64,000 bases of DNA, taken from the NCBI RefSeq assembly GCF_003024805.1, contig NZ_PUEC01000001.1:62001-126000 (forward strand). The letters are read 5' to 3'. Below are positions 33,117 to 42,605 of the stretch, piece by piece; the stretch's first letter is position 1, and every line of letters starts with the position of its first letter. The position numbers were made by a program, and so were the translations under genes. The notes beneath the pieces were generated by a model. That model saw nothing but the letters and a program-made list of their open reading frames with translations, had not been told where the DNA came from and did no database searches. This stretch comes from Duncaniella muris. Its GTDB lineage: Bacteria; Bacteroidota; Bacteroidia; Bacteroidales; Muribaculaceae.

Positions 33117-34538
33117 ATGGAACAGGTATTCTCTTACATTATAGGACTTGGCGCGGCTGTCATGATGCCTGTGATCTTCACGATTCTCGGCGTCTGCATC
33201 GGCATCAGGTTCAGCGATGCTCTTAAATCGGGCCTCAAAGTCGGTGTCGGCTTCATCGGCCTCTCTATTGTCACCGCTCTTCTCACCTCCGCTCTCGGTC
33301 CTGCGCTTGACACTGTGGTCAAGATCTATGACCTTCAGCTTAAAGTTTTTGACATGGGCTGGCCCGCCGCTGCCGCAGTGGCTTATAACACTGCCGTCGG
33401 CGCGTTCATCATCCCAGTCTGTCTTGGCGTCAATCTGCTTATGCTGCTTACCAAGACTACACGCACTGTCAACATCGACCTCTGGAACTATTGGCACTTC
33501 GCCTTCATCGGTGCGGTGATTTATTTTGCAAGTGAATCACTCGTCTGGGGCTTCTTCGGTGCCATCATCTGCTACATCATCACCCTGATCATCGCCGACA
33601 TGACTGCCAAAAAATTCCAGTCATTCTACAAAGACATGGACGGCATCTCGATCCCACAGCCCTTCTGCGGCGGTTTTGTGCCTTTCGCATGGCTCATAAA
33701 CAAGGGGCTCGACAAGATTCCGGGCATCGAAAAGCTCGAAATTGATGCCGAAGGCATGAAAAAGAAGTTCGGCCTGCTTGGCGAGCCTCTGTTCCTCGGT
33801 GTGGTTGTGGGTGTAGTCATCGGCTGTCTCACATGCAAAACATGGGCCGAGATCGTCGACAAGATTCCTTACATCCTCGGACTCGGAATCAAGATGGGTG
33901 CCGTCATGGAACTTATCCCCCGTGTAACTGTCCTCTTCATCGAGGGCCTCAAGCCTATCAGCGATGCTACACGCAGCCTCATTGCCCGCAAATTCAAAGG
34001 CGCCGACGGCCTTAACATCGGCATGAGCCCCGCGCTTGTGATTGGCCATCCGACCACACTTGTGGTTTCGCTCCTCCTCATCCCGGTGACCCTCCTTCTT
34101 GCCGTCGTTCTTCCCGGCAACCAGTTCCTGCCGCTTGCATCGCTGGCCGGCATGTTCTATGTATTCCCCCTCGTGCTGCCTTTCACCAAGGGCAACGTTG
34201 TCAAGACATTTATCATCGGCCTGGTATTGCTGACTATGGGCCTTTATATGGTGACCAATCTCGCGCCGGCATTCACTCTTGCAGCCAAGGACGTATTTGC
34301 CGCTACCGGTGATGCCGCTGTGGCTATTCCCGCCGGTTTCGATGGCGGTAGCCTCGACTTCGCCTCAAGCCCGCTTGCATGGGTAATCTACCAGTGTACC
34401 GAAAATCTCAAATGGATTGGTGCCGGACTGCTTGTGCTCATGACCTCAGGCCTTATGGTGTGGAACCGAATGCTGATCATCCGCAACCAGCGCGACATGA
34501 TCGCCAGAAACTCAGACAAGATCCAGACAACTGAATAA
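33117..34538 (+). CDS. orphan PTS galactitol-type EIIC-like permease
   Basis: The 473-residue membrane protein is of the EIIC (GatC) family: MEQVFSYIIGLGAAVMMPVIFTILGVCIG at the start, then DMGWPAAAAVAYNTAVGAFIIP, FKGADGLNIGMSPALVIGHPTTLVVSL and about ten or more spans. In true PTS systems EIIC works with EIIA and EIIB that phosphorylate the sugar. No EIIA, EIIB, EI or HPr gene is in this window, and Bacteroidales usually lack a sugar PTS, so this is probably a secondary permease. Its place between KduD and the secreted KduI suggests uptake of a keto-deoxy uronate. Codon use marks it as highly expressed. The substrate is inferred. Confidence 0.85.
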   Translation: MEQVFSYIIGLGAAVMMPVIFTILGVCIGIRFSDALKSGLKVGVGFIGLSIVTALLTSALGPALDTVVKIYDLQLKVFDMGWPAAAAVAYNTAVGAFIIPVCLGVNLLMLLTKTTRTVNIDLWNYWHFAFIGAVIYFASESLVWGFFGAIICYIITLIIADMTAKKFQSFYKDMDGISIPQPFCGGFVPFAWLINKGLDKIPGIEKLEIDAEGMKKKFGLLGEPLFLGVVVGVVIGCLTCKTWAEIVDKIPYILGLGIKMGAVMELIPRVTVLFIEGLKPISDATRSLIARKFKGADGLNIGMSPALVIGHPTTLVVSLLLIPVTLLLAVVLPGNQFLPLASLAGMFYVFPLVLPFTKGNVVKTFIIGLVLLTMGLYMVTNLAPAFTLAAKDVFAATGDAAVAIPAGFDGGSLDFASSPLAWVIYQCTENLKWIGAGLLVLMTSGLMVWNRMLIIRNQRDMIARNSDKIQTTE

Positions 34539-34624
34539 AAACATTCAGCACACGCCCGGCATCTGAAATAAGTCTCCGTGGCGCAGGCTGAAATTATCCA
34601 AAGAATAAAAAGCAATTAACGAAT

Positions 34625-35545
34625 ATGAAAAAATTATTAACTGCATTTGCACTTATGAGCGTATCTCTCAGTGGCTTCGCACAGACCGATTACACAATAC
34701 TCCGTGCCTGCCATCCCGATGACGTGAAGCACTATGACACCAAGCAGCTCCGTTCTCACTTCATGATGCCGAAAGTCATGGAAGAAGACAAGATAAACCT
34801 TACCTACTGCCTATATGACCGTCTGGTCTATGGCGGCGTGATTCCAGTGGCAAAGGAAATGACTCTTGAAACCATCGACCCCCTGAAAGCCGACTACTTT
34901 CTTCAGCGTCGCGAACTCGGCGTGATCAACATCGGCGGCGACGGCATAGTGACTGTCGACGGAAAGGAATATGAACTCCACTTTAAGGATGCGCTCTATG
35001 TAGGCCGCGGCAAGAAAAACGTGACCTTCCGCAGCAAGGACGCTTCGAAACCCGCTAAATTCTATCTCAACTCAACTCCCGCCCACAAGGAATACAAAAC
35101 CCAGCTCATCACCATCGACGGCCGCAAGGGTTCTCTCAAAGCCAATTCCTTCGCCGCAGGCAAAATGGAAGAGAGCAACGACCGCGTGATCAATCAGCTC
35201 ATTGTCAACAATGTGCTTGAAGAAGGTCCCTGCCAGCTTCAGATGGGTCTCACCGAGCTCAAGCCCGGCAGCGTCTGGAACACAATGCCCGCCCACACCC
35301 ACGACCGCCGTGTGGAGGCCTACTTCTACTTCAACGTGCCCGAAGGCAACGCCATCTGCCACTTCATGGGCGAGCCCCAGGAAAACCGCATCGTATGGCT
35401 CCACAACGAACAGGCCATCATCTCTCCCGAATGGTCGATTCACGCCGCCGCAGGCACTTCGAACTACATGTTTATTTGGGGCATGGGCGGCGAAAATCTT
35501 GACTATGGTGACATGGACAAGATCACTTACCTTCAGATGGAATAA
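34625..35545 (+). CDS. kduI: 5-dehydro-4-deoxy-D-glucuronate isomerase with a signal peptide
   Basis: Cupin-fold zinc isomerase that converts 5-keto-4-deoxyuronate to 3-deoxy-D-glycero-2,5-hexodiulosonate in pectin and glycosaminoglycan breakdown. The metal ligands are clear: His224, His226 (AHTHDRR), Glu231 and His273 (EWSIHAAAG). Body sequence is typical ([18 protein letters not shown]-like stretch at 90-107, [13 protein letters not shown]). Odd: it begins [20 protein letters not shown], a signal peptide with a cleavage site near residue 19, whereas KduI is normally cytoplasmic and about 280 residues. The 306-residue length fits that extra leader. This points to a periplasmic KduI. Third gene of the operon. 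Confidence 0.92.
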   Translation: MKKLLTAFALMSVSLSGFAQTDYTILRACHPDDVKHYDTKQLRSHFMMPKVMEEDKINLTYCLYDRLVYGGVIPVAKEMTLETIDPLKADYFLQRRELGVINIGGDGIVTVDGKEYELHFKDALYVGRGKKNVTFRSKDASKPAKFYLNSTPAHKEYKTQLITIDGRKGSLKANSFAAGKMEESNDRVINQLIVNNVLEEGPCQLQMGLTELKPGSVWNTMPAHTHDRRVEAYFYFNVPEGNAICHFMGEPQENRIVWLHNEQAIISPEWSIHAAAGTSNYMFIWGMGGENLDYGDMDKITYLQME

Positions 35546-35591
35546 TTCAGAAACTCCGCTGAAGATTTTAACATAAATCTTGACTGAATAT

Positions 35592-36356
35592 ATGAATATA
35601 ATCAGGAAAATAGTCCGGCATTCGGAATACACGGCCGAGATGGTGATAGAAAACCCTTCTATCGCCCGCTCGGCCCGTGCCGGTCATTTCGTGATGGTAC
35701 GTTTCACTCCTGATTGCCCCCGCATCCCGTTTACTATCGTCGATGCCTCTCCCGCCGACGGCACATTCACCATTATAATCCACAAGGGTGCCCGTCTGGC
35801 CGACCTGATCGGTTCGCTCCACGAAGATTACCGGATTGGTGATGTGCTCGGTCCTTTGGGACAGGCGTTCGAGATCAGAAACTACGGTACTGTGGTCTGC
35901 TGTGGCGACGGTGTAGGTTTCGTGCCCATCATCCCCGTGATCAAAGCTTTGAAGCAGGCCGGCAACAGAGTGGTGACAATCCTTTCGGAATTTACCTCGG
36001 AAACCTCGTGCCTCAGAGCTAATGTCGAGCCTTACAGCGACGTGATTCTCCATTCTTCTGAAGAGATGGCTACTCTGGAACTCATTGACAGGGTGCTCAC
36101 TGATGAGAAAGTGGATCTGACCGTTATAACCGGGCCGACTCCCATGATGAAAGCTATTGCCGAGTGCACACGTGTCAGACAGATTCCCACCCGCTGCATT
36201 CTCAATATGGTGATGCTTGACGGAGTGGGCCTTTGCGGCATCTGCCGCGTCATGGTCGATGGCAAACGTATGCTGACATGCATTGACGGGCCTGTCTTTG
36301 ACGCGCATCATGTTGATTTTGACCAACTGCAAAACCGCCAGCGCCATTTCGTATGA
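35592..36356 (+). CDS. ferredoxin-NADP+ reductase subunit alpha (NfnA-type)
   Basis: FAD- and NAD(P)-binding subunit of 254 residues, homologous to sulfide dehydrogenase/dihydroorotate dehydrogenase electron transfer proteins. The N-terminal beta barrel has GHFVMVRFTPDCPRIPFTIVDASP, the middle has VVCCGDGVGFVPIIPVIKAL for NAD(P) binding, and the C-terminus carries a [2Fe-2S] site GVGLCGICRVMVDGKRMLTCIDGP. I start at ATG 35592 (MNIIRKIV), not the in-frame TTG at 35580. Its stop overlaps the NfnB start (ATGA, 36353-36356). The pair balances NADPH against NADH and ferredoxin. Confidence 0.88.
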   Translation: MNIIRKIVRHSEYTAEMVIENPSIARSARAGHFVMVRFTPDCPRIPFTIVDASPADGTFTIIIHKGARLADLIGSLHEDYRIGDVLGPLGQAFEIRNYGTVVCCGDGVGFVPIIPVIKALKQAGNRVVTILSEFTSETSCLRANVEPYSDVILHSSEEMATLELIDRVLTDEKVDLTVITGPTPMMKAIAECTRVRQIPTRCILNMVMLDGVGLCGICRVMVDGKRMLTCIDGPVFDAHHVDFDQLQNRQRHFV

Positions 36357-37864
36357 CAACAATCGAAGAAAACAATCTGATTTCCCGCGATTCCGGGTGG
36401 CGTGAAGAACTGCGCAAGCGTTTCACGACCAAAGAGCGCACAGCTGTGCCGCGGGTCAAAATGCCTGAGATGGATGCCGCCTATCGCGTCCGTTGCGACG
36501 ACGAGGTAAACCAGGGCCTTTCTACCGAACAGGCGGTTCTTGAAGCGCGCCGTTGTCTCGACTGCCCGGATCCAGGCTGCATGAAAGAGTGTCCGGTCTC
36601 AAACAATATTCCGGCCTTTATAAAGAATGTGGAACGGCGTAACTTCGGCGAGGCCCTGAAAGTGCTCTCGCTGACCACGGTGCTTCCGGCTGTCTGCGGA
36701 CGTGTCTGCCCGCAGGAAAAGCAGTGTGAGCACGGCTGCATCTACAACAAAATGAAAAAGCCGCCGGTGGCCATCGGCCATCTCGAACGCTTCGTGGCCG
36801 ACTATAACCGTGAACTTGATGAATCTGTAGCCCGGCAGTCATCGGCTCAGGCAGTGCAGGCCCCTTCTTATTTTGCCGCCATAAAGATCGCGGTTGTCGG
36901 CTCCGGCCCATCCGGACTCGCTTTTGCCGGCGATATGGCCAAACGCGGCTACGATGTGACCGTATTCGAAGCGCTTGACTGTTTCGGCGGTGTGCTGAAA
37001 TATGGAATTCCGCAGTTCTGCCTGCCTAATCATGTGGTTGATGCCGAAATTGAAAAGCTCCGCGCCATTGGTGTGAAATTCGTAAAAGACACCTTTGTCG
37101 GGAAGACTCTTTCCTATGACGATCTGCAGGAGCAGGGGTTCAAAGGCATATACGTGGCCACCGGTGCCGGAAAGCCCAGGTTTATGGGCATTCCGGGTGA
37201 AAACCTGCCTGGTGTCATGACCGCCAATGAATATCTGATCCGCGTCAATTTCAGCCAGCATGAAATCTACGGTCAGAACGTGGCTACTCTTAAACAGAAA
37301 CGAGTGGCAGTCATCGGTGCTGGCAACACCGCGATGGATGCCGTGCGCGCAGCCCTGCGTCTGGGAGCCGAGAAGGCCATGATCATCTACCGCCGCGGCG
37401 AGTCGGAGATCCCGGCACGCCAGGAAGAGGTGCGTCATGCCAAGGAAGAAGGAGCCGAATTCCTTACGCTTCACAATCCGCTTGAATATATTGCCGATGA
37501 AAACGGCCTGCTGAAGGCAGTCAGACTCCAGCGCATGGAGCTTGGCGAGCCTGACGAATCGGGCCGCTGCACTCCGGTGCCGGTCGAAGGCGACATTATT
37601 GATGTCGAGGTCGATCTGGCTGTGGTTTGCGTAGGCTTCCTGCCTAACCCGCCTGTCTCACTCCCTGACGTCGATCTCTCGCGTAACGGAAATATCCTTG
37701 TCGATGGTTCGTCAATGAAGTCATCGTCACCGGAGATCTATGCCGGAGGCGATATAGTCAGAGGCGCGGCCACCGTGATCCTCGCTATGGGCGACGGCCG
37801 CAAGGCTGCAAAGTCGATGGCCGAGGCTTTCGAGCAGATCATCCGCAACACACGTCTCGACTGA
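36353..37864 (+). CDS. NADPH-dependent glutamate-synthase-like NfnB (beta subunit)
   Basis: The 503-residue protein has an N-terminal iron-sulfur domain with two cysteine sets, C68-x2-C71-x4-C76-x3-C80 and C115-x3-C119-x5-C125-x3-C129, each for a [4Fe-4S] cluster. Then follow an FAD site VVGSGPSGLA (181-190) and an NADP site VIGAGNTAMD further on, in the GltD-like fold. It would take electrons from NADPH, pass them to NAD+ and ferredoxin with NfnA, or run in reverse. Its insertion into a uronate operon suggests that it handles reducing power from KduD. It is followed 59 bases later by kdgK. Confidence 0.9.
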   Translation: MTTIEENNLISRDSGWREELRKRFTTKERTAVPRVKMPEMDAAYRVRCDDEVNQGLSTEQAVLEARRCLDCPDPGCMKECPVSNNIPAFIKNVERRNFGEALKVLSLTTVLPAVCGRVCPQEKQCEHGCIYNKMKKPPVAIGHLERFVADYNRELDESVARQSSAQAVQAPSYFAAIKIAVVGSGPSGLAFAGDMAKRGYDVTVFEALDCFGGVLKYGIPQFCLPNHVVDAEIEKLRAIGVKFVKDTFVGKTLSYDDLQEQGFKGIYVATGAGKPRFMGIPGENLPGVMTANEYLIRVNFSQHEIYGQNVATLKQKRVAVIGAGNTAMDAVRAALRLGAEKAMIIYRRGESEIPARQEEVRHAKEEGAEFLTLHNPLEYIADENGLLKAVRLQRMELGEPDESGRCTPVPVEGDIIDVEVDLAVVCVGFLPNPPVSLPDVDLSRNGNILVDGSSMKSSSPEIYAGGDIVRGAATVILAMGDGRKAAKSMAEAFEQIIRNTRLD

Positions 37865-37923
37865 ATGCAAGAATATAGAAAATCATCAAATTTTACCTAA
37901 TTAAATACCATACTTATTAAATT

Positions 37924-38943
37924 ATGAAAGTTGTAACTTTAGGCGAGATTATGCTTCGCCTTTCCCCCGAAGGGAACAATCGCTTTGTGCAGGTAGATAA
38001 CTTTGACGTCATCTGGGGTGGCGGCGAGGCCAACGTGGCTGTAAGCTGTGCCAACTACGGCCATGACGCTTACTTCGTTTCAAAACTCCCCAAGCACGAA
38101 ATCGGCCAGGCTGCTGTCAACGCACTCCGCCGTTATGGTGTCCACACCGATCACATCGCCCGTGGCGGTGACCGTGTAGGTATCTACTACTGCGAGACCG
38201 GTGCCTCGATGCGTCCCTCAAAGGTGATCTATGACCGCGCAAACTCTGCCATCTCAGAAGCTGATCCCGAAGATTTCGACTTCGATGCTATCATGGAAGG
38301 TGCTGACTGGTTCCACTGGAGCGGTATCACTCCCGCTATCAGCGACAAGGCTGCCGAACTCACCCGTCTTGCCTGCGAGGCTGCAAAGCGTCACGGCGTG
38401 ACTGTGTCTGTCGACCTCAACTTCCGCAAGAAACTCTGGACTAAAGAAAAAGCTCAGTCTATCATGCGTCCTCTCATGCAGTACGTTGATGTCTGCATCG
38501 GCAACGAGGAAGACGCCGAACTCTGTCTCGGCTTCAAACCTGACGCTGACGTTGAAGGCGGCGAGACCAATGCCGAAGGCTACAAGGGCATCTTCAAGGC
38601 TATGGCTAAGGAATTCGGTTTCAAATATGTCATCTCTACCCTCCGCGAATCATTCTCAGCTACTCACAACGGCTGGAAGGCTATGATCTACAACGGTGAG
38701 GAATTCTATGAAAGCAAGCGCTACGACATCAACCCGATCATCGACCGCGTAGGTGGTGGTGACTCTTTCTCAGGCGGTGTGATCCACGGTCTGCTCACCA
38801 TGCCGACCCAGGGCGAGGCTCTCGAATTTGCAGTAGCCGCTTCTGCTCTCAAGCACACTATCCCCGGTGACTTCAACCTCGTTACAGTAGACGAAGTTAT
38901 GTCACTCGCCGGCGGTAACGCCAACGGCCGCGTTCAGCGCTGA
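37924..38943 (+). CDS. kdgK: 2-dehydro-3-deoxygluconokinase (KDG kinase)
   Basis: PfkB/ribokinase-family sugar kinase of 339 residues that makes 2-keto-3-deoxy-6-phosphogluconate. Begins MKVVTLGEIMLRLSPEG and has the gly-rich NVAVSCANYG, VSVDLNFRKKLW and the catalytic region DRVGGGDSFSGGVIHG with base Asp280. The KDPG aldolase that should use its product is not in the window. Codon use is C-ended and strongly biased, as in the rest of the operon. Last gene of the operon, followed 32 bases later by a strong terminator. Confidence 0.92.
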   Translation: MKVVTLGEIMLRLSPEGNNRFVQVDNFDVIWGGGEANVAVSCANYGHDAYFVSKLPKHEIGQAAVNALRRYGVHTDHIARGGDRVGIYYCETGASMRPSKVIYDRANSAISEADPEDFDFDAIMEGADWFHWSGITPAISDKAAELTRLACEAAKRHGVTVSVDLNFRKKLWTKEKAQSIMRPLMQYVDVCIGNEEDAELCLGFKPDADVEGGETNAEGYKGIFKAMAKEFGFKYVISTLRESFSATHNGWKAMIYNGEEFYESKRYDINPIIDRVGGGDSFSGGVIHGLLTMPTQGEALEFAVAASALKHTIPGDFNLVTVDEVMSLAGGNANGRVQR

Positions 38944-38975
38944 TCACTAAGAACTTTTTGATCAAATATACACAA

Positions 38976-39013
38976 GCGTCCCAGGTCAATCGGAGACCTG
39001 GGACGCTTTTTTG
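38976..39013 (+). terminator. intrinsic terminator of the uronate operon
   Basis: GCGTCCCAGGTC (38976-38987) pairs perfectly with GACCTGGGACGC (38995-39006), 12 pairs around a 7-base loop, followed by TTTTTTG. A canonical strong terminator, 32 bases after kdgK. Confidence 0.92.
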
Positions 39014-39095
39014 TTGCTTTTGTGGTGGGCTATGAAGGAGATTTCACTTTCTTATGATTTTTCTATTGTCTGCCCGGATGGGAGATGATGAAATA

Positions 39096-39127
39096 GTAAC
39101 GCCGATGTTGGCTTACATCGGCGTTAC
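39096..39127 (-). terminator. hairpin at the end of the fimbrial operon
   Basis: GTAACGCCGATGT (39096-39108) pairs perfectly over 13 bases with ACATCGGCGTTAC (39115-39127). It lies 42 bases after the last fimbrial gene. The minus-strand tail TATTTCATC is T-rich only at first, so termination is likely but not textbook. Confidence 0.65.
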
Positions 39128-39169
39128 AGGCAATATATGAAAAGTAAGTGGCTTTAAGCGGAGAGGAGC

Positions 39170-42100
39170 TTATTTCTTGACGAGGCGGATAAAGCAGGCA
39201 TCGGAGGTTTCGGCCTTGGCTGCGGCTCCATTCTGGAAGCCTTCGAAGCCCATCGTGAAGAAGTTCATGTCAAAGGCCGAGGAGTGGTTGAAGCCGGTAT
39301 TGCCATCTGAATACCATTGGTAAGCCCAGTAGACAGCTCCCGGACGACGGTATAGGTCATAGAACATCGGCTGGTATTTGACATTGTCAACATCACTGAA
39401 ACCGGCTGTGGTTCTAAAGCCGTAATAAGCGCTTCGGCTACTATATCGCAGAGTTCCGGGATAGTCTCTGTTGGCCGGATTTGGGTCCCATTTCCCTTGC
39501 CAGTTTGCGGCACCGTCTGGAGTTCCAGATCCTTTCCGTCGTCCGACTCCTTCGGTGCCGAGGGGGAAGAAGATCTGGGCGGCCGTCTGGTTGTTGTAGA
39601 CAATCACACCGATCATGCCCTTTTCCGACTTTCCGTCGGCCGTTTTGAGATAGCCGTAGGCATCGGAGCGTTTGGTTTTCACTTCACGGGCTCCATCGCC
39701 ATAGACAATTCCGTAGGCTTTGCTGATAGGGAAGGAGAGGTCATTTGTCTCATTGCCTTCTGACATAAGCTGGAAATAGTCTTCAATGGTGGCTATCTGG
39801 TAGTCAGTGTTTGTGATATCCCAGGTATGATCTGAAGTCCAGTCACCCTTGGTCTGATCCCATGACATGGTGGTAGCCTTGCCGGAAGCGTCAATGACAT
39901 CAAAATTGCCCGGCGCATAGCGGTTGTCGCCTCGCGGACGCGGATATTTCGCATTGTTAGCCGAGGTTATGGCGATGTTACTTTTGCGGCGGAAGAGAGA
40001 GCCTTCGTCAAGCGGCGAGTTGGTCATTATGGCTTTGCCGTTTTCGAAGTGATCGACATTGAACGAGCTCCATTTTGCATATGGTTCCCCGTTCTTGTCA
40101 TTGCCCTCGCGTAAGGCTATCGGGTCATAGCCCTCGCGGCAGAAGATGTCATGCTCGCAGGTGTAGTTGTGGTAGCGCACACGCACAATCGCACAGCCGT
40201 CGGCTCCGGTGAAGTTGATTTTGAAGTCGATAGGCTTTTCGGTGGCTCCCTGAATGCGCTTCACGTGGACTTGCGGGGCGGTGTCGTCACCGCTGCCTTC
40301 GCGGGTTGACGAAAGAGTGACCACTCCGTTGCCGGCGATGACCTCCGCGCTCCAGGCGCCTTCAGAGTTGAACGATGAGAAGTCTGAGTCATCCTTGTCT
40401 TCGGTCAGACGGAGCAGAGTCACATGAAAGTCCTCGGTGCTACCTGACTTGCGCCAGACACCATTCGGATTGAGGATGCGTCGCACCTGAATTATATCGA
40501 GAATGAAAGTGGTGTCGGCATAGGCGTTGATCTCGTCTTTCCAGATTGAGGCCGTGAAGCGTACTTTCTGCTTGCGCGGATAGGAATAGTAGGGGTTGTT
40601 GCCGGAGAAACCTGTGCGGGTCACCAGCTCCTTGGCGCGGGTGTAGAGCGGAATCTTGAAGATGCGCTCTGTCGGCTCGCCCCGGAGATTGCGCTTGCTG
40701 ACAATCACAGTGTGCTGTCCGTTGCCATCGGTTGTATTTGAACCGAATTCCTGAAGGTCATCCGACGAGTCGTTGCCTATCTCATATTCGCGGTCGCCGA
40801 TGCTGTGTTCTTTGTAGTAATCCTGACTTTTTTTGAGCGCGCTGGCAAACGGCACATTCCATGACGGCTGGCCTTCATATCCGTCAGGGGGCGGAATCTG
40901 CGTCAAGCGGGTCTGCTGGAGCGAGAGGAAAGCCTGATGGCGTCCGTCACCATATACGACATTCTCATAATAATATTTGATAGAAGGCCATTCGGCGCTC
41001 ATAGTGCCTTTTACTTTGGGGAATGCCTTTGAACCGTCGCCCCAGGGTCGCCAGAGTGAGATGCTGTCCGGATTGTATTCCGTATCACCCACATCAATGA
41101 TATGGGCTTTGAGCTTGGTTCCGGGCTCTATGCGTCCGACAACCTTGATGGTTGTCACCATCTTTTTGTTGTAGAGATAGGAGATATATTGTGGAGAGGT
41201 GGCGTAGAGACCGCGCTTTTCCTGATATTCGATGTGCCAGTCGGCATCATTGCCGTAGCCTTTGAAGGCGAGGGTCAGCTGATAGTGGGTGTTGCGGGTG
41301 GCGTTATAGTCAGTGGTGACGTTCTGGCCGAGCATGAAGCGATAGGTGATGGGGCCTGAGCTGACATGACCGTCGGCCGTGGTGCAGCGGTAATAGCCTT
41401 TCACTTCCACGTAGGTGCCGAAAGGTTTCTCGTCTTTCCAGCCGGAGCCTTCGGTGTCGATGTCGGGATTTGGAAAGTCGATCTTATTGTCGCTTCCCGG
41501 TTCTTTGGTGTCATTGTTGATGGCATCCTGCTGCTTTGATTTGCCTGTGCCCTGCATGTTTTCGTAGAAGAAGAGCGATGGAGCGGTGTTGGCGTGGGTA
41601 GCGTCAATGACATCGTTCTGATCACTGTTGCCGTAGGCTCCGAGGAAACTGTGGGCGTCATTGCAGACGTGCAGGCAGTTTTCGGGGATGATGGAGTTAG
41701 GGTCATCGGGCAGTTTCTGCACAGTGATCCTGCCGCCGTCCTCATAGACACCGTTGGGTATGTCATGACGCTTGTCGGCAGAGACTTCGCTCCCTTCTCC
41801 TGCTGTGTTGGACTTGCCGAGCAGGCATGTCTTGGGGATGTCTTTCAGATAGATGTCGGTGACGTAGACCTGCACGTCGTTGTAAAGCTCCGAGCCGTCA
41901 AAGGCTACTGTCACTTTTGACGCAAGGCGGCGCACCCAGCAGTGGAGCTGCGTGGTGGTGGCCGAGATGACCAGCGGAGAGCTGTCAGATGCCTCGCGGT
42001 CGGGGCTGAGTGAGAAGATGCCGAACATCTCGCTGTTGTTGGCCAGCGAAGTTACGTCCCAGGAGCGGGAAATGCTTTTCAGACCGTCGCGTGTCTGTAT

Positions 42101-42589
42101 GACTGTCTGATATTCATCCTCGCGGAGGGTACCCATGTTGGCCACGGCATAGATGTGGTAATCCTTGCCTGATTCGAGTTTCAGTTTGAAAGTCACTTTG
42201 CCGGTGCGGCTGTCAGTGAGGTTACTTTCGTCAGGGTCGAGGCGATTGTCCTGGTCATTGAGGTTGCGGACTTCGGAGATGTCGGAGTGGACAGGTTCGG
42301 AGCCGTCGCTGACCACCACATAACGTCCGTAGAGATTATCGCCTTTATAGACGAGCATCACCAGTGATGAGATGTTTTTGATCCGGTCGCCAGCCTCGCC
42401 GCCCTCATAGGCGCGGGAGTTGAGCGAACGTGAAGACTCCGCTTCGTATGACAGCTCTACGGCAATGTCAGCCGTGCCCTCGACATACACATCGGCGCGG
42501 CGGTCGAAATCATCGATGCATGAAGCCGTCACTCCTGAGAGGAGAAGCAGAAGCCATATGTAATATGTGTTGAAGTGTCTGGATTTCAT
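39170..42589 (-). CDS. large fimbrial-operon lipoprotein (DUF4906-like), probable tip/adhesin
   Basis: The longest protein of the fimbrial operon, 1139 residues. It begins MKSRHFNTYYIWLLLLLSG and has a lipobox cysteine at 24 (VTASC), so it is exported as a lipoprotein. The repeated beta-rich modules, long FILDIIQVRRILNPNGVWRK-like segments and the FQNGAAAKAETSDACFIRLVKK end fit the DUF4906 group that accompanies Mfa1-type fimbriae and may form the tip. I start at ATG 42589; a start 40 residues upstream would overlap the previous gene and block the signal. Its gene is last in the operon. Function is inferred from place and composition. Confidence 0.75.
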   Translation of the reverse strand: MKSRHFNTYYIWLLLLLSGVTASCIDDFDRRADVYVEGTADIAVELSYEAESSRSLNSRAYEGGEAGDRIKNISSLVMLVYKGDNLYGRYVVVSDGSEPVHSDISEVRNLNDQDNRLDPDESNLTDSRTGKVTFKLKLESGKDYHIYAVANMGTLREDEYQTVIQTRDGLKSISRSWDVTSLANNSEMFGIFSLSPDREASDSSPLVISATTTQLHCWVRRLASKVTVAFDGSELYNDVQVYVTDIYLKDIPKTCLLGKSNTAGEGSEVSADKRHDIPNGVYEDGGRITVQKLPDDPNSIIPENCLHVCNDAHSFLGAYGNSDQNDVIDATHANTAPSLFFYENMQGTGKSKQQDAINNDTKEPGSDNKIDFPNPDIDTEGSGWKDEKPFGTYVEVKGYYRCTTADGHVSSGPITYRFMLGQNVTTDYNATRNTHYQLTLAFKGYGNDADWHIEYQEKRGLYATSPQYISYLYNKKMVTTIKVVGRIEPGTKLKAHIIDVGDTEYNPDSISLWRPWGDGSKAFPKVKGTMSAEWPSIKYYYENVVYGDGRHQAFLSLQQTRLTQIPPPDGYEGQPSWNVPFASALKKSQDYYKEHSIGDREYEIGNDSSDDLQEFGSNTTDGNGQHTVIVSKRNLRGEPTERIFKIPLYTRAKELVTRTGFSGNNPYYSYPRKQKVRFTASIWKDEINAYADTTFILDIIQVRRILNPNGVWRKSGSTEDFHVTLLRLTEDKDDSDFSSFNSEGAWSAEVIAGNGVVTLSSTREGSGDDTAPQVHVKRIQGATEKPIDFKINFTGADGCAIVRVRYHNYTCEHDIFCREGYDPIALREGNDKNGEPYAKWSSFNVDHFENGKAIMTNSPLDEGSLFRRKSNIAITSANNAKYPRPRGDNRYAPGNFDVIDASGKATTMSWDQTKGDWTSDHTWDITNTDYQIATIEDYFQLMSEGNETNDLSFPISKAYGIVYGDGAREVKTKRSDAYGYLKTADGKSEKGMIGVIVYNNQTAAQIFFPLGTEGVGRRKGSGTPDGAANWQGKWDPNPANRDYPGTLRYSSRSAYYGFRTTAGFSDVDNVKYQPMFYDLYRRPGAVYWAYQWYSDGNTGFNHSSAFDMNFFTMGFEGFQNGAAAKAETSDACFIRLVKK

Positions 42590-42605
42590 TGCTGGATTGA
42601 TAGTC

